Part shown: positions 21,783 through 32,781 of the stretch, one piece after another
Position numbering within the stretch: the first letter of the stretch is position 1
Layout: every line of letters begins with the position of its first letter
Assembly: GCF_014356525.2 (NCBI RefSeq)
Contig: NC_052506.1
Location: forward strand, 98,305,074-98,369,073
Origin: Nilaparvata lugens
Taxonomy: Eukaryota; Arthropoda; Insecta; Hemiptera; Delphacidae
Length of the DNA stretch: 64,000 nucleotides
Direction: 5' to 3'
Notes under the pieces: generated by a model
Told to the model about the DNA's origin: nothing
Database searches by the model: none
The model's input: the letters and a program-made list of their open reading frames with translations, nothing else
Position numbers and translations under genes: made by a program

Positions 21783-22287
21783 GAATAAAGCAGTTTGTCA
21801 ATCTTATTGTCCAACTAACTCGATTTGTTCAATGGTTCAAAGAATATGTGTTAATGAATTTAGTCATATTGTTAAAAGCATTCGAGAGTTATCGTCGAAT
21901 ATATTAATATACACATACCCACAAAGGGACAACGACTTGAGTCTCAAATCAAAAGAAGAAACTCGGAACGCTTGTACAATTATCTACTGTTTTATCAGTG
22001 GTAATCATCATGGAAAAATCTGGAGGTTGCCACAGAATAAACTCTAAAAACTTTATTTATTGTTTTTTTTTTCAAATTAACTTTAATCTGTGGCAACTCA
22101 TTATCTCGATAAATGTGATATAGATGGATGAAAGGCGAGGAAAGAGATGGGTGTAAAAATAGGATTAGAAAAATACACAAAACGCATATGGATAAAAATA
22201 ATTTAAAACTGAAAATTTTGTGAAGTGAACTACAACAAGACATTACCTATTTTAGAATATGTGTAACCTTATCTAAATTTGGGAGAG
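21783..22287. other. dispersed-repeat host sequence
   Basis: 21835-21980 is a diverged relative of 12325-12500. The last part (about 22210-22287, ending CTAAATTTGGGAGAGGA) matches 60500-60582 and is the left half of a sequence into which the RTE-like LINE inserted. Confidence 0.55.
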
Positions 22288-23020
22288 GAAAGCTGGAGGA
22301 AGACTTTGGAGGAAAGGGGACTGAAAATCAGCCGATCAAAAACAGAGTACATGATATTGGGAAACAATGATGGGCTACCCTTACAGATTGAAGGAAACTA
22401 ACTCCAACCAGTTGCAAGTTTTAAGTACCTGGGTTCAAGTGTACAGAGAGATGGAGGGCTTGATGTAGAAATACAGCATAGAATAAATTGTGGATTGATG
22501 AACTGGAGAAAAATGAGTGGTGTTCTTTGTGATAAGAGAGTGAATTGTCAAATGAAGGGAAAAGTGTATAGATCAGTTGTGAGGCCAGCTATGCTGTATG
22601 GAACAGAAACATGGCCCATCTCAAAGAAACAGGAACGAAAGATGGAAGTGACTGAGATGAGAATGTTAAGATGGATGTGTGGGATTACTAGAAGAGATAA
22701 AATGAGAAATGAATTGATCAGAGGCACAGTAAAATTTGGACCACTGGGAAAGAAAATGCAGGAGACAAGGATGAGGTGGTTTGGCCATGTGCAGCGACGG
22801 GAGGAGGATTATGTTGGACAGGATTTGGTTTTGGATGGTGTGAGAGGACGAGGTAGACCTAGGATGAGGTGGGGAGATAGAATAGCGGCTGACTTGCGGG
22901 AGAGTGGTTAGAAGAGAGAGCAAGCATTGGATAGGGCTTTGTGGAGAGGCAGACTAAGAGGAAGGAATGCAGACCCCATTCAAATGGGATAAGGCACAGC
23001 AAAACAAGAAGAAGAAGAAT
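22288..23020 (+). pseudogene. RTE-like LINE fragment (RT C-terminus)
   Basis: A single frame from about 22289 encodes TLEERGLKISRSKTEYM, then SFKYLGSSVQRDGG, VRPAMLYGTETWPISKK, EMRMLRWMCGITRRDKMRNE, MRWFGHVQRREEDYV and GRGRPRMRWGDRI. This is the well-known thumb/C-terminal region of RTE-type endonuclease-reverse transcriptase elements. The catalytic motifs lie upstream and are lost. The frame is broken by stops at about 22399 (TAA) and 22909-22911 (TAG); the codons after the second stop still read like the family's end (ALWRGRLRGRNADPI). The element finishes in a (GAA)n tail. The related locus 60500-60650 is uninterrupted and shows the pre-insertion sequence. Confidence 0.9.
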
Positions 23021-24308
23021 AGCACAAGATTATCTTATTTTTCCTCTCCCTATGATCATTTTTGATGATGTACTTATTGTATGAATCAATCAATAAAGAT
23101 GACAGGCGAGGAGAGAGCTGAGAAAGAAAATAGAATTGGAAAAATACACAAAACGTATATATATTCTCAAGAGCGGAGTGGGCGCCTATGTATATTTGCA
23201 CGAAATCCTGTAAAAAACTCGACCAAGGGAATTGATCAAAACAGTGGTGTGTTGGTTTAATAATATTAATATTCTTAGGAGTTTTTATATAGGGGGTAGC
23301 CTGAGCAAATCAAAGAAGGGAGAAAGAATTCAGGGTGGAAAGTAGGAGGAATTTAGACTGGGAGTGGAGAGGAGAATGTGTAGGATGAGGAGGAGCAGGA
23401 GGAGGTTAAAGTGGTGGAGGAGGAGGAGCAGTAGAAGGAGGAGGTGGAGGAAGTTGAGAAGGAGGAGGAGGAGTAGGGGGAGGAGGAGTTGGTGGAAGTG
23501 GAAGAGGAGGAGAAAGAAGAGAGAAAACGAGTGGAGATGAAGTCCACTGCAAAAAAGGGAGAAACATGTGCATGAAAAGATAGGAATGGGTAGTATGTAA
23601 ATTTCCTTTTCACAATAATTTCCAGTTTTTTCATCTTGAACATCTCTGATAAAACCCGTTCTATGTTTATTTTTTCCACATCCTTATTCTTTCTCCTTAT
23701 TTTTATTCAATATTTCATCCTTTATCACTCTCCCATTATAAATCTCTCACTCTCCCTGCAATCTATTTATTATTTCTTGTCTTTCCCAAATTCATTCTAT
23801 TTTCTAATATTAGAAAGGAATAAAATAAATGCGGTAACTTGTGAAAGAGAGATCGCTATAAGGGGAGTAAGGAATAGAAAACATGAAGAAAGGGATGAGA
23901 AAAATGAAAAAAGGCATGAAAATTCATGAGGGAAGCCAGTCTAGGCCCCACAGCACAGTGTGTATGTATACTGGTCCTGGTCCGGGTTCAACAGCTTCAA
24001 ATATTGAATAGCAAATAGTGGGGCCGATGAGGGTGGTAGAGAGAGAGTGAGTGAGAAGAGAGAGAGAGAGAATGTGTGAGAAGAGAAAAAACAAGCAGCA
24101 AAGAAGTGGGGAGTTTGCGTTCAATTTCTGTACGCATGGTTGGAAAACCGCATACAAGAAGTCAAGCTCTCTCCACAGTCTATTTTCAGCGGTTTCCGTT
24201 GTTTTTCCACCTCCACCTTTGGGAAATAGATTTTGGTAAAGTTTGGGGGGGGGGAGGCAGTGTGTGGTAAGGTTGGTATGTGAGTAGGAATAGACTATTC
24301 TTGGTCAA
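23021..24308. other. intergenic; (GGA)n-rich tract
   Basis: 23021-23095 continues the host repeat interrupted by the LINE. A purine-rich (GGA)n-like tract occupies about 23375-23525, and GAGA-type runs lie at 24035-24075. Ser-rich ORFs on the minus strand and short plus ORFs come from this composition. Confidence 0.45.
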
Positions 24309-24600
24309 AATTTTTTTTGTCTGTATTGGACCCTCACATATTCTGGAGATCATAATTGAAATTCGAAGTAAATATTGAATTCGAATAGGGTATTTCTTGC
24401 GTTTTTTCAATTGTTCTATCCCTTTCAGGGTTAAAGGGTTGTGTATATATACTCAACCAGTATTGTATAGATTTCTTGGTTAACTGTTTTTGTTTGTCTG
24501 TATTGAACCTCCACATATTCTGGAGATCATAATTGAAATTCGAGGTGAATATTGAATTCAAATTTGGTATTTCTTGAGTTTATTCAATTTTCCTATTTTT
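24309..24600. repeat. ~177-bp direct duplication
   Basis: CACATATTCTGGAGATCATA followed by ATTGAAATTCGARGTRAATA and a GGTATTTCTTG end occurs at about 24334-24420 and again at 24511-24600. The spacer differs. Confidence 0.8.
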
Positions 24601-24790
24601 GACCGAACGTAGTGAGGTCTATGTTTCAACTCGATTCGTTTTTGTTGATGAGAATTGGCAGGAATATTCCTTCTTCAACTGCGCGTCGATGTATACACAA
24701 GGTTTTTTGAAATTTTGCATTTTAAGGATATGGAAAGAAAAGGAATTCCTCCACACTCTCATATCACTATAAATCATCTATAGTCCAGTC
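24601..24790 (-). mobile_element. family B half-copy (left flank of element F)
   Basis: Starts GACCGAACGTAGTGAGGTCT and runs in reverse to about CTATAGTCCAGTC. It belongs to a diverged B subgroup also seen, in opposite orientation, at 26232-26640 on the other side of the fold-back element. Confidence 0.72.
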
Positions 24791-26231
24791 AATGTAGACA
24801 TAAAAAAGGGGGTGTGCTTGCAATTTATATAGTAGTTCTGATTTTTTAATATATTATTTGGGTACATAAGAGAAGTCCAGAACCAATTTCTTCATGCAAA
24901 ATTTACTCGTGCTAGATACAGAGTGGCCCGAGAACCTCGTAATTTCGGCTCATTACCAGTTTTCAGCTATTTCTGCCAAATCTCGTAATCGGACAAAAAA
25001 ATTTGCTCTTGCTTTTTTCTAGAATTTTAAATTTTAAATCAAATGAGATCATTCGGAACTCTCTATCTCTAATGAGTACTGTGTTATGATTTTTCAAAAA
25101 TGAATGAAATTTGAAGAGAAAATCAAATTTCGATGAATTTTAGATTTTGATCAACAATATCTTCCGATCCGATTGTTACTGGAAGATTGTTACCATTTCG
25201 ATGTATAAGTCAAAATCCCTCTGAGCGTATTTTTGTGCTCTACAATATGAGATCAGGTAGAGCGCTCTATCTCATATTGATTTCCAGGTACACCTGACAG
25301 CTATGAATATAGAAATTGGCCATTTTTTGTGTATTGGAATATGGGCTTCAGTACACTCAACAATACATTTTCCACTTTTCGACCGAATTTAACTTATGAT
25401 GCATGATTTTGGACCGCCTTGACGAGCCGAGAAGAATGAAGTGTAACACGATGAAATCTGAGCATTGTGTCAGAAGTTATAAGTGTTTGAAATTTTGATC
25501 CTTCAAGTGTCCTTAAGCGCGCCTCTCCACTAGGATATACTGAAATGAAGTGCATCTAACGGGTGATTCTCATAGAACATAATCTTATGAACTTATGTCA
25601 TTGTGCGAAATATCAATGTGAAGACTATTTAGTCGGTGATGATGGTTGAAGCTGAAAATTAGGTGTTTTTCACAATACAAGGAGCATTGTTGTCAGGTGT
25701 ACCTGGAAATCTATATGAGATAGAGCGCTCTACCTGATCTCATATTGTAGAGTACAAAAATAAGCTCAGAGTGATTTTGGATTATACATCTAAATGGTAA
25801 CGATCGGAAGATATTGTTGATCAAAATCTAAAATTCATCGAAATTCGATTTTCTCTTCAAATTTCATTCATTTTTGAAAAATCATAACTCAGTACTCATT
25901 GGTGATAGAGAGTTCCAAACGATCTTATTTGATTCAGAATTTCATATTCTAGAAAAAAGGCAAGAGCAAATTTTTCTGTCCGATTACGAGATTTGGCAGA
26001 AATAGCTGAAAACTGGAAAATGAGCCGAAAAATCATAACTCAGTACTCATTGGTGATAGAGAGTTCCAAATGATCTTATTTGATTCAATTTCATATTCTA
26101 GAAAAAAGGCGATAGCAAATTTTTCCGTCCGATTACGAGATTTGGCAGAAATAGCTGAAAACTGGAAAATGAGCCGAAATTACGAGGTTCTCGGGCCACT
26201 CTGTATCTAGCACAAGGAAATTTTGCATGAA
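24791..26231. mobile_element. fold-back element F (~500-bp arms)
   Basis: The left arm (24791-25310) and right arm (25685-26231) are reverse complements over about 500 bases. Landmarks are AAGGGGGTGTGCTTGCAATT at the left tip, CATAAGAGAAGTCCAGAACC near it, and GATCAGGTAGAGCGCTCTAT at the inner end. The ~370-bp centre holds a GCGCGCCTCTCCACTAGG segment. The right arm has a ~145-bp internal tandem duplication (from about 25885 and again from 26030) and lacks its outermost tip. A second copy is at 50535-51721. There is no coding region, so it is non-autonomous. Confidence 0.88.
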
Positions 26232-26640
26232 GACTGGCTTCTCCAGACATCTGTGTAATCATTTGTCAGGTGATTGATTATGAATAGTTCTATAGTCTGA
26301 TTAATCCTATCTTCAGAGTAGATAATAAGAGTGATATCAGAGTATGGAGGGATTCCTTTTCTTTTCATATTATCCTTAAAATTTTCAAAAAACCTTGTGT
26401 ATACATCAACGCGCAGTTAAAAAAGGAATATTTCTGCCAATTCTCATAGAATTCTATCAACGCGTTTGGCCGTAATTGCGTTACATACAAAAAACCTTGA
26501 GTATAGGCCTACATCGACGTGCAGTTGAAAAAGGAATATTTCTGCCAAATCTCTATCAACGCGTTTGGCCCTAATTGCGTTACATACATACAGACAAAAG
26601 AAAATCCGAGTAGAAAGATAGACCTCACTACGTTCGGTCA
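26232..26640 (+). mobile_element. family B partial copy with tail duplication
   Basis: Enters the B sequence at ACTGGCTTCTCCAGACATCT and ends GACCTCACTACGTTCGGTC. The segment with CAACGCGTTTGGCC and TAATTGCGTTACATAC is duplicated in tandem (26389-26490 and 26491-26588). Together with 24601-24790 it makes the F region a larger nested inverted repeat. Confidence 0.75.
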
Positions 26641-26712
26641 ATTACAATGAATGAGAAATGATTTCGACCCAATACTCACATTTTGAAGTGAATAAGACAG
26701 TAGGCTACTCAC

Positions 26713-26816
26713 CCGCAAAAATTAGTCATCACCGAAAAAATAAATCTTCGAATTGAATTGATAATGTTGGCGAGATTGTGTAGACCGGTGTCGAGGGCCT
26801 TTTTTGTCGACGTCAT
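26713..26816 (-). CDS. candidate first coding exon, unknown gene
   Basis: An ATG (26814-26816) opens 34 codons plus two bases and ends at a strong donor (TTTTGCGG|GTGAGTAG). The peptide begins MTSTKKALDTGLHNLANI and is amphipathic; I do not recognise it. The preceding ~350 bases on the minus strand are GC-richer, contain a (CCT)n run and no good acceptor, which fits a 5' leader better than an intron. No downstream exon could be linked. It may be a real first exon or a chance match; the donor and the local composition are the only support. Confidence 0.3.
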
Positions 26817-27407
26817 CAATAATTCAGGCCGAAAATCAATGAGTGGGAGGTGGGGAGGAGGAGGAGGAGGAGGAGGAGGAGGAAGAGGGGTGAGCCCTCC
26901 GGAATTTATGGTCCATAAAAAGGGCGCAGTGTAAACACAGAGAGGGAGGCAGTGTGTTTGTAAATATGGCAATGAGTTTTAACAAAATGCCACTTGAGCC
27001 GTCGGTCCCCAGGGGGCGCATCCCGGGGGAGCTCCGTCCCTCTCCCCCCTGAAGTGACTCCACGGGGAGCTGGCATCCATGAAATTTAATTGAAAACTTC
27101 AACACACACCGCTGCGATGTGTTAGTCATATCATAGGGAGACCAAACAAATATTCTTGTTTTTGTCTTTGTTGTCATATCTAACAGCTGACTGCTCTAGT
27201 CTCAATATCTCTCTCTGACTAATAATATAGCTCTCTCTCTTTAAACAAATAATATTATTGTCTCTTGTATTTTCTGTCATATCTGTTCACAGTAATTGCT
27301 ACCAGCTGACATTACTAAGTTGTTGTTTATTTCTACTTTCTACTATAGCATAATATTATACTTGTTTTACTTTTATACTTTACTCTTCTCTAGTCATTTC
27401 ACTCTCC
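26817..27407. other. GC-richer leader-like region, then AT-rich
   Basis: 26850-26885 is an (AGG)n microsatellite. 26990-27085 is GC-rich (CCCAGGGGGCGCATCCCGGG). From 27180 onward the sequence is ordinary AT-rich DNA with CT runs. ORFs here are composition artefacts. Confidence 0.4.
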
Positions 27408-28294
27408 TTGCCCTATTACCATAGGTAAGGAAAGTATTGCTTTCCAAAAAAAATTAAGGTACCCAAATTTCATATTTTCTATTCGTTTCAAGGTTCTCTG
27501 AGTCCAAAAACATGATTTTTTTTTGTGTGTGTGTCTGTAAACACGATAACTCCATTCCTAATCAACCGATTGACTTGAAATTTTAAACTTAAGGTCCTTA
27601 TACCATGAGGATCCGACAATAAGGAATTCAATAAAATTCAATTCAAGATGGCGGAAAAAATGGCGGATAATTACTAAAAACCTGTTTTTCATGGTTTTCT
27701 CGAAAACGGCTCTAACGATTTTCTTCAAATTTATACCATGGATAGCTATTTTAAGCCATATAAACTGACAAGTCTCATTTCTGGGAAAATTGCAGGAGCT
27801 CTGTAATATTCTTGAGAAAAATGGCGGATGATTACTAAAAAACCGTGTTTTTCACGATTTTCTCAAAAATGACTTGACCGATTTTTTTTCTAATTCATAC
27901 CCTGTATCAGCTCTATCAACTGGCATGAAACTCCTTTCTGGGAAACTGATGGGGGGTCCACCCCATCCTTGAGAAATGGACTTTGTAACCTCCTTCTCGT
28001 GCATGAGGTAGGTAGGTAGAGCAGTTCATAAAAAGAACACATAGTCGAGATATTTCATCTGTAGAACAGCTGTTTTGACGCTGTTTTGAATATCACCGAA
28101 TTTCACAATTACACAAAGGAAAAAGTACTCTGAAAACAATTATATATACACAATATACAGTAGTCTGATCGTAGTTTCAAATATGTTGCTGCCACCGTCA
28201 TTATGCTATTCCCCTAAATTATTCTCGTTTGAGAATGGGGCTTACAGTTCAATGAGTACAGTAAGGAAAGTTGTGTGAGTGTGCCACACCAGAT
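27408..28294 (-). mobile_element. repeat family A, copy 2
   Basis: On the plus strand it runs from CTCCTTGCCCTATTACCATA to TGTGTGAGTGTGCCACACCA, i.e. reversed relative to 5351-6431. It has no SINE but a partially duplicated GGCGGATAATTACTAAAAA segment (27660-27690 and 27824-27850). Confidence 0.75.
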
Positions 28295-28350
28295 TCTCTC
28301 ATATTTGTGCGTACAGAGAGAGATGAACTAAACATATAGTAGGTTTCTCT

Positions 28351-29555
28351 ATGGTACAGACTTATGTGTCACGAGCCCACGCATTTCTTTTTCCATCAGC
28401 TGATGCTAGCTTATCATCAAAGACCTTCAACATACCTCTTCAATGGTTGAGTTCAAAGCCACTGATCAATTCCATCGATTTTTTTTACGTTCAGTAAAAA
28501 ACGTGATCACAGATGAACCACAGAATGGAAAGTCGTCTAGTATTGACGCCATAATCCGCCATCTTGAAAGAAGTGTAGCATTGTAATACAGCAGTAGTTT
28601 TAATTTCTAACAAGATGATGCAGTCATGACATTGTGTCGTGGTATTGGTGCACTCAAATCTTGGTTAGATTGATACCTTCCATTTTGTGTGTATTCTGTG
28701 GCTGAACGGTTGCTCATGGGTCATGACTGACAGATGTTTCCCCTATTGATCATATTTTGTAAACAAAACCAGAACTTAACCTATTTCATTGTAATCAATG
28801 AAAATGGAAAACCATCAGGTGATTGGAGTAGTTTTAAATGCTTTGAAAAATATTTTAAATGTCATTGAATGTTTGTAATCATGCATTTCTCTGCTCCCAA
28901 ATACATTTTAATGGAGTCCATTATTTGTAAACAACCTCGTATTCAGCTATGTCTGTTTACGTTCAGCTACTCTATTTACGTTCTTTTCCATCGGTGGAAA
29001 AGTACGATTAACTGATCAGTGAACGAACCGGATATGACGTATTTTTTTCTTATCAGTTAGACCAAAGACCTTGAAGAGGTATAAACGCACAATACCTATG
29101 CCTTCCCAATGCTAGCTCTTACTTGAAATTAAAGGTTCCATTGAGGTATTTTAGCGCGAGATATTAATAATATATTTTTTTTTGTAATATTTTAGATCAC
29201 AAAAATCTTCAGATCTTTAGTATGTAATAATCTTCCAGGCTGTCCCCTTAATGGCCGATTTCAATTACTCCAAATAATCTAGCGCTGCATGTGTTTCTAT
29301 GCATCGTTCAACGACAAAACAGTACTTCGTTCAGAGCCACGTTCACTCACCGATCTCATCGTTCACTCACCGATCAGTGGCTTTGAACTCAACCATTGTC
29401 TTTGCTTATCATAATTGTATCATACTGTTTCTGTACAAATACAATAAGCTGATACATCAGCTGATGAATACAGATATACAGATATAATAAGCTTAGCATC
29501 AGATGATGAAGAGTGAAATGCGTGTGTTCGTGGCGCTAAAGTCTGCACGCATCTT
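28351..29555. mobile_element. ~1.2-kb inverted-repeat element K
   Basis: The left end GTACAGACTTATGTGTCACG and the right end (minus strand GATGCGTGCAGACTTTAGCG) align, continue through CACGCATTTC...CAGCTGATGCTA, and both arms carry GGTTGAGTTCAAAGCCACTG at 28445 and, inverted, at about 29372-29393. The ends are diverged relatives of the 166-bp MITE at 4276-4441. Nothing between the arms looks coding. Confidence 0.7.
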
Positions 29556-30022
29556 GTAGATCATCAAAGTGGTTGTGTCATACCATATAGAGTAACGCTA
29601 CTCATTTCGTCAAGGAAAAACGTTTCCAATAATAGAAATGAGAAAATGAAGATTTATTTTGCATTAACTATTTATTGCGACTACGTCCCGTTTTGGAAAG
29701 CCATTTTCTGACTCCAGCTGTTTGAAGTCTAGAACTTACCTAAATCCCGAGCTCGGAAACTGGCCTCAAGTAATGGGAAGGTATGATTTGGGAAGAAAAT
29801 CAGAGAAAGAAAGAGAGAGATTGATTTATTTTTCTCCTGGCAGGATTGAAACCATTTGGTTCCCTCTACCACCCAACACAATTGCATAGTAGCATAAGTA
29901 GTCTACTTTTGGAAAATTGTCATAACAAAAGCAGTTTATAATCTTTTTTAAGTGTTCTTAGAGACAGTTCATAATTTCATGAAAGTATCCATATTAAACT
30001 TCACATTGAATTCAATTCCAAG

Positions 30023-30105
<83 letters not shown>

Positions 30106-30140
30106 AGTGTTTGTGTGTGAAAAGTGAGGAGAGAGAGAGT
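29556..30140. other. intergenic; (GA)n microsatellite
   Basis: About 29815-29890 on the minus strand resembles a LINE/SINE 3' end (TTTATTTTTCTCCTGGCAGG on plus). A (GA)n run interrupted by GGA spans 30020-30110. The Glu/Arg- and Ser/Leu-repeat ORFs are artefacts. Confidence 0.5.
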
Positions 30141-30660
30141 GATTGATTGATTGATTGACTGAGTACTTTATTATGTAGATTACAATACATACTGGCCTAT
30201 ACACTTATATACAATAGCTTACAATACAGCAAAATTATAGATGAATTTACATAATATAGACTAAGAAAATAATTATTGAACTGTATATGATATGAAAAAG
30301 TAATTTGTAATATAATTACTATACTGTAATATAGTAATATAAGTAACTATAGATAATTATATTGTTATGCATCTACATAAATTGGCGGAGCTTTGGACAT
30401 ATCAATGTCCATTCTTCGGAAAGAATATTAAAAATATCCTCCCCACTAACTCTCTACCAAAAAGTTAATTTAATTCATTAAACTAAGGATTTATTTATTA
30501 AGGAAATATTGTGAAAGTTTCAATTAATATAAATATTTAGAGAAAAAAAAGAGAGATAGAGATTGATTGATTATATGCCTTTATCAAGGGCGGAGCTAGG
30601 ACCTCATGTCCCCTCTGCCACACAACTCTTAAAGGGTTGTGGGGGAGAGAGAAAGAGAAA
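30141..30660 (-). mobile_element. LINE-type 3' ends with (AATC)n tails
   Basis: Two minus-strand 3' ends: one with its (GATT)n tail at 30141-30160 followed by ACTTTATTATGTAGATTACA, and one at about 30560-30640 (GATTGATTGATTATATGCCT, then GGGCGGAGCTAGGACCTCA). Both share a GGCGGAGCT segment, so they belong to one family. No coding part remains. Confidence 0.5.
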
Positions 30661-31713
30661 CAGATGATGAAAGGGAAACAAAAAATGAATAATACCAGGT
30701 TGGCATTACGCTAAATGGACATCCAGTCGTAAATATAAATTTTCAGTGGTGAAAGAAAATAACTCATCCGTACAACTAACATTTAAAATGGAAGGGGGAC
30801 CACACCAACCTACTATAGCATGATACGGTGCCTACAAGAAACCCCACTCTCCAGACATATTTATTATATCGTAGTATATATATGCATTTATGTACGAAAT
30901 ACACCCTGTAGATGCTACCGCGTATGAATAAGTAGTATTGTGTCGTGACTTCACATGGACATCTGGCATTGCATGAAGGAGAATGTGAAGAGAGAGAGGG
31001 CTGGAATAAGGATGAGGGAGTGAGAATGAGAGGAAGTTAGTGCGTGGGCATTAGTCAGATTGGAAAATCGTAACCAAAGGGTCCACGGATCGACTCTATC
31101 GGTGGTTCCAGCTACCCACACACTCTTTAGAATTCTTCATTTCCTTCTTTTCGTTGTTCCTCTCATTCTATCCTTTTTGTACTTCCCTTAACATTATGTG
31201 GGAGAAGGAGGTTAAAAAGGGATGTGGAGTGAGAGAGAATGAAGATGGAGAATTAAGCATAGTGGTGAGAAATAGAGGTTAAAAATGGGCAAGAAAAAGG
31301 AAACAGTGAGTAGGGAAAAATTGAAAACTTGTTCTCCACTCCATACTTTGCATCCATAGTATGACTTCTTAATTGATGGGAATTACTGGGATATTGCAAT
31401 TATTGAAATGCCAATGAATTTATGATTATTATTAAACGAAAATCCAAATTAAATGCTGAAAAACACCCAGAAGTCATCGGGGTGATTTACAGCATTTGGT
31501 TTGCATTTTCGTTCAATAATAATTATTTATTCATTCTCAATTTTATTTTTTCTTCTTTGTCCTTTATACGGTTTTCTATTATTTTTCTTCTTCATACAAT
31601 CATACTATTTTTCTTCCTCTTCGTGCTTTGGACTTGCAGCATTTCCCTTGCCCTTCGTGCTTGCTGCTATGCCTTTCCGAAAATCCTTATGCTGTACGAA
31701 AAATTCTATAATT
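30661..31713. other. intergenic, nothing recognised
   Basis: Purine-rich patches and AT-rich sequence. Hydrophobic plus-strand ORFs at 31422-31728 are T-rich artefacts with no motif. Confidence 0.4.
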
Positions 31714-32338
31714 GACCGAGCGAAGTGAGGTCTAAGATTCAAGTCGACGTTTGGCATTTCTCTTAATGTTTAAATGTTTATATGTTGCGCATTTACGGCG
31801 AACGCGGTAATAGATTTTCATGAAATTTGACAGGTATGCTCCTTTTTAAATGCGCGTTGACGTATATACAAGGTTTTTGGAAATTTTGCATTTCAAGGAT
31901 AATATAAAAGGAAAAGGAGCCTCCTTCATTCGCCAACATTACCGTAAAAATCAGACTATAGAATTATTCATCATAAATCAGCTGTCTAGTGGACTATAAT
32001 ACTACCCGTTCAAAAACATCGAACATTTTGAAAATGTATCTTTCCATTAACGTTAGTAGACAGTTGACTATTTATAATACTACCCGTTCAAAAACATCGA
32101 ACAACTTGGAAATGTATCTTTCCATCAACGTCGTAGACAGTTGCAGCCAGACCTGATAACAGCGCTCACACTCACATTCCGGGACGACACGTCACGGTAC
32201 GATAGGACAGAAAGCTCTATATTTATTTGGGATTTTTTCTAGACATTTTAAATTGATGAATTATTTATTAATTTTTGAGAAAACATAACAACAGGTCAAT
32301 GTAACTTACTGAGCGCGAGGTCTACTGTTCACAGAACT
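31714..32338 (-). mobile_element. repeat family B with a variant 5' part
   Basis: Starts GACCGAGCGAAGTGAGGTCT and ends AGGTCTACTGTTCACAGAAC. Compared with the ~440-bp copies it has about 200 extra bases at 31985-32300, including a tandem pair of CCCGTTCAAAAACATCGAAC units (about 32005 and 32083). Confidence 0.8.
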
Positions 32339-32339
32339 A

Positions 32340-32575
32340 GTATAATAAAGGAAATAATTAGCTTATTATACGTACGGGATAGGAAATTCACGAATGACGC
32401 ATCATCATGTCTGAACTACTAAACTGATTAACTTGAAATTTTGCGTATAGATTATCAATTTATCGTGGGTGGCTATAGGCCTATATTGAATTCTTTGAGA
32501 TCTCAGGAGGTCAGGTTTTCAGTTTGTCAAGTTTTTAATTAGACCTTTGCAGAGCGCGAGTTACCTTCTAGTACT
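32340..32575 (-). mobile_element. repeat family H, copy 3
   Basis: Contains ACGTACGGGATAGGAAATTC at the left and GCAGAGCGCGAGTTACC at the right. It directly abuts the end of the preceding B element. Confidence 0.75.
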
Positions 32576-32781
32576 CAAATAATGTGTGAGAGCAAAAATA
32601 TACTTTTTTTTTTATTAAAATTTCACTTGTTGAATACAGTTTGAAGTTGGATAATTCTTGTTGAATGAGTTCTCTTCGATAGAATATGATTCGTTTCTAA
32701 AAGGAAATAGCTTGAGAATAACCTGATCCATTTCGACCATAGGAAGGCGCGACAAGTATGGAGGCGTGTCGATTCTGTGTT

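Noticed and set aside
23353..23679. Ser-rich ORF on the minus strand
   Set aside because: Product of the (GGA)n purine tract on the plus strand.
30001..30204. Leu/Ser and Glu/Arg repeat ORFs
   Set aside because: Translation of a (GA)n microsatellite.
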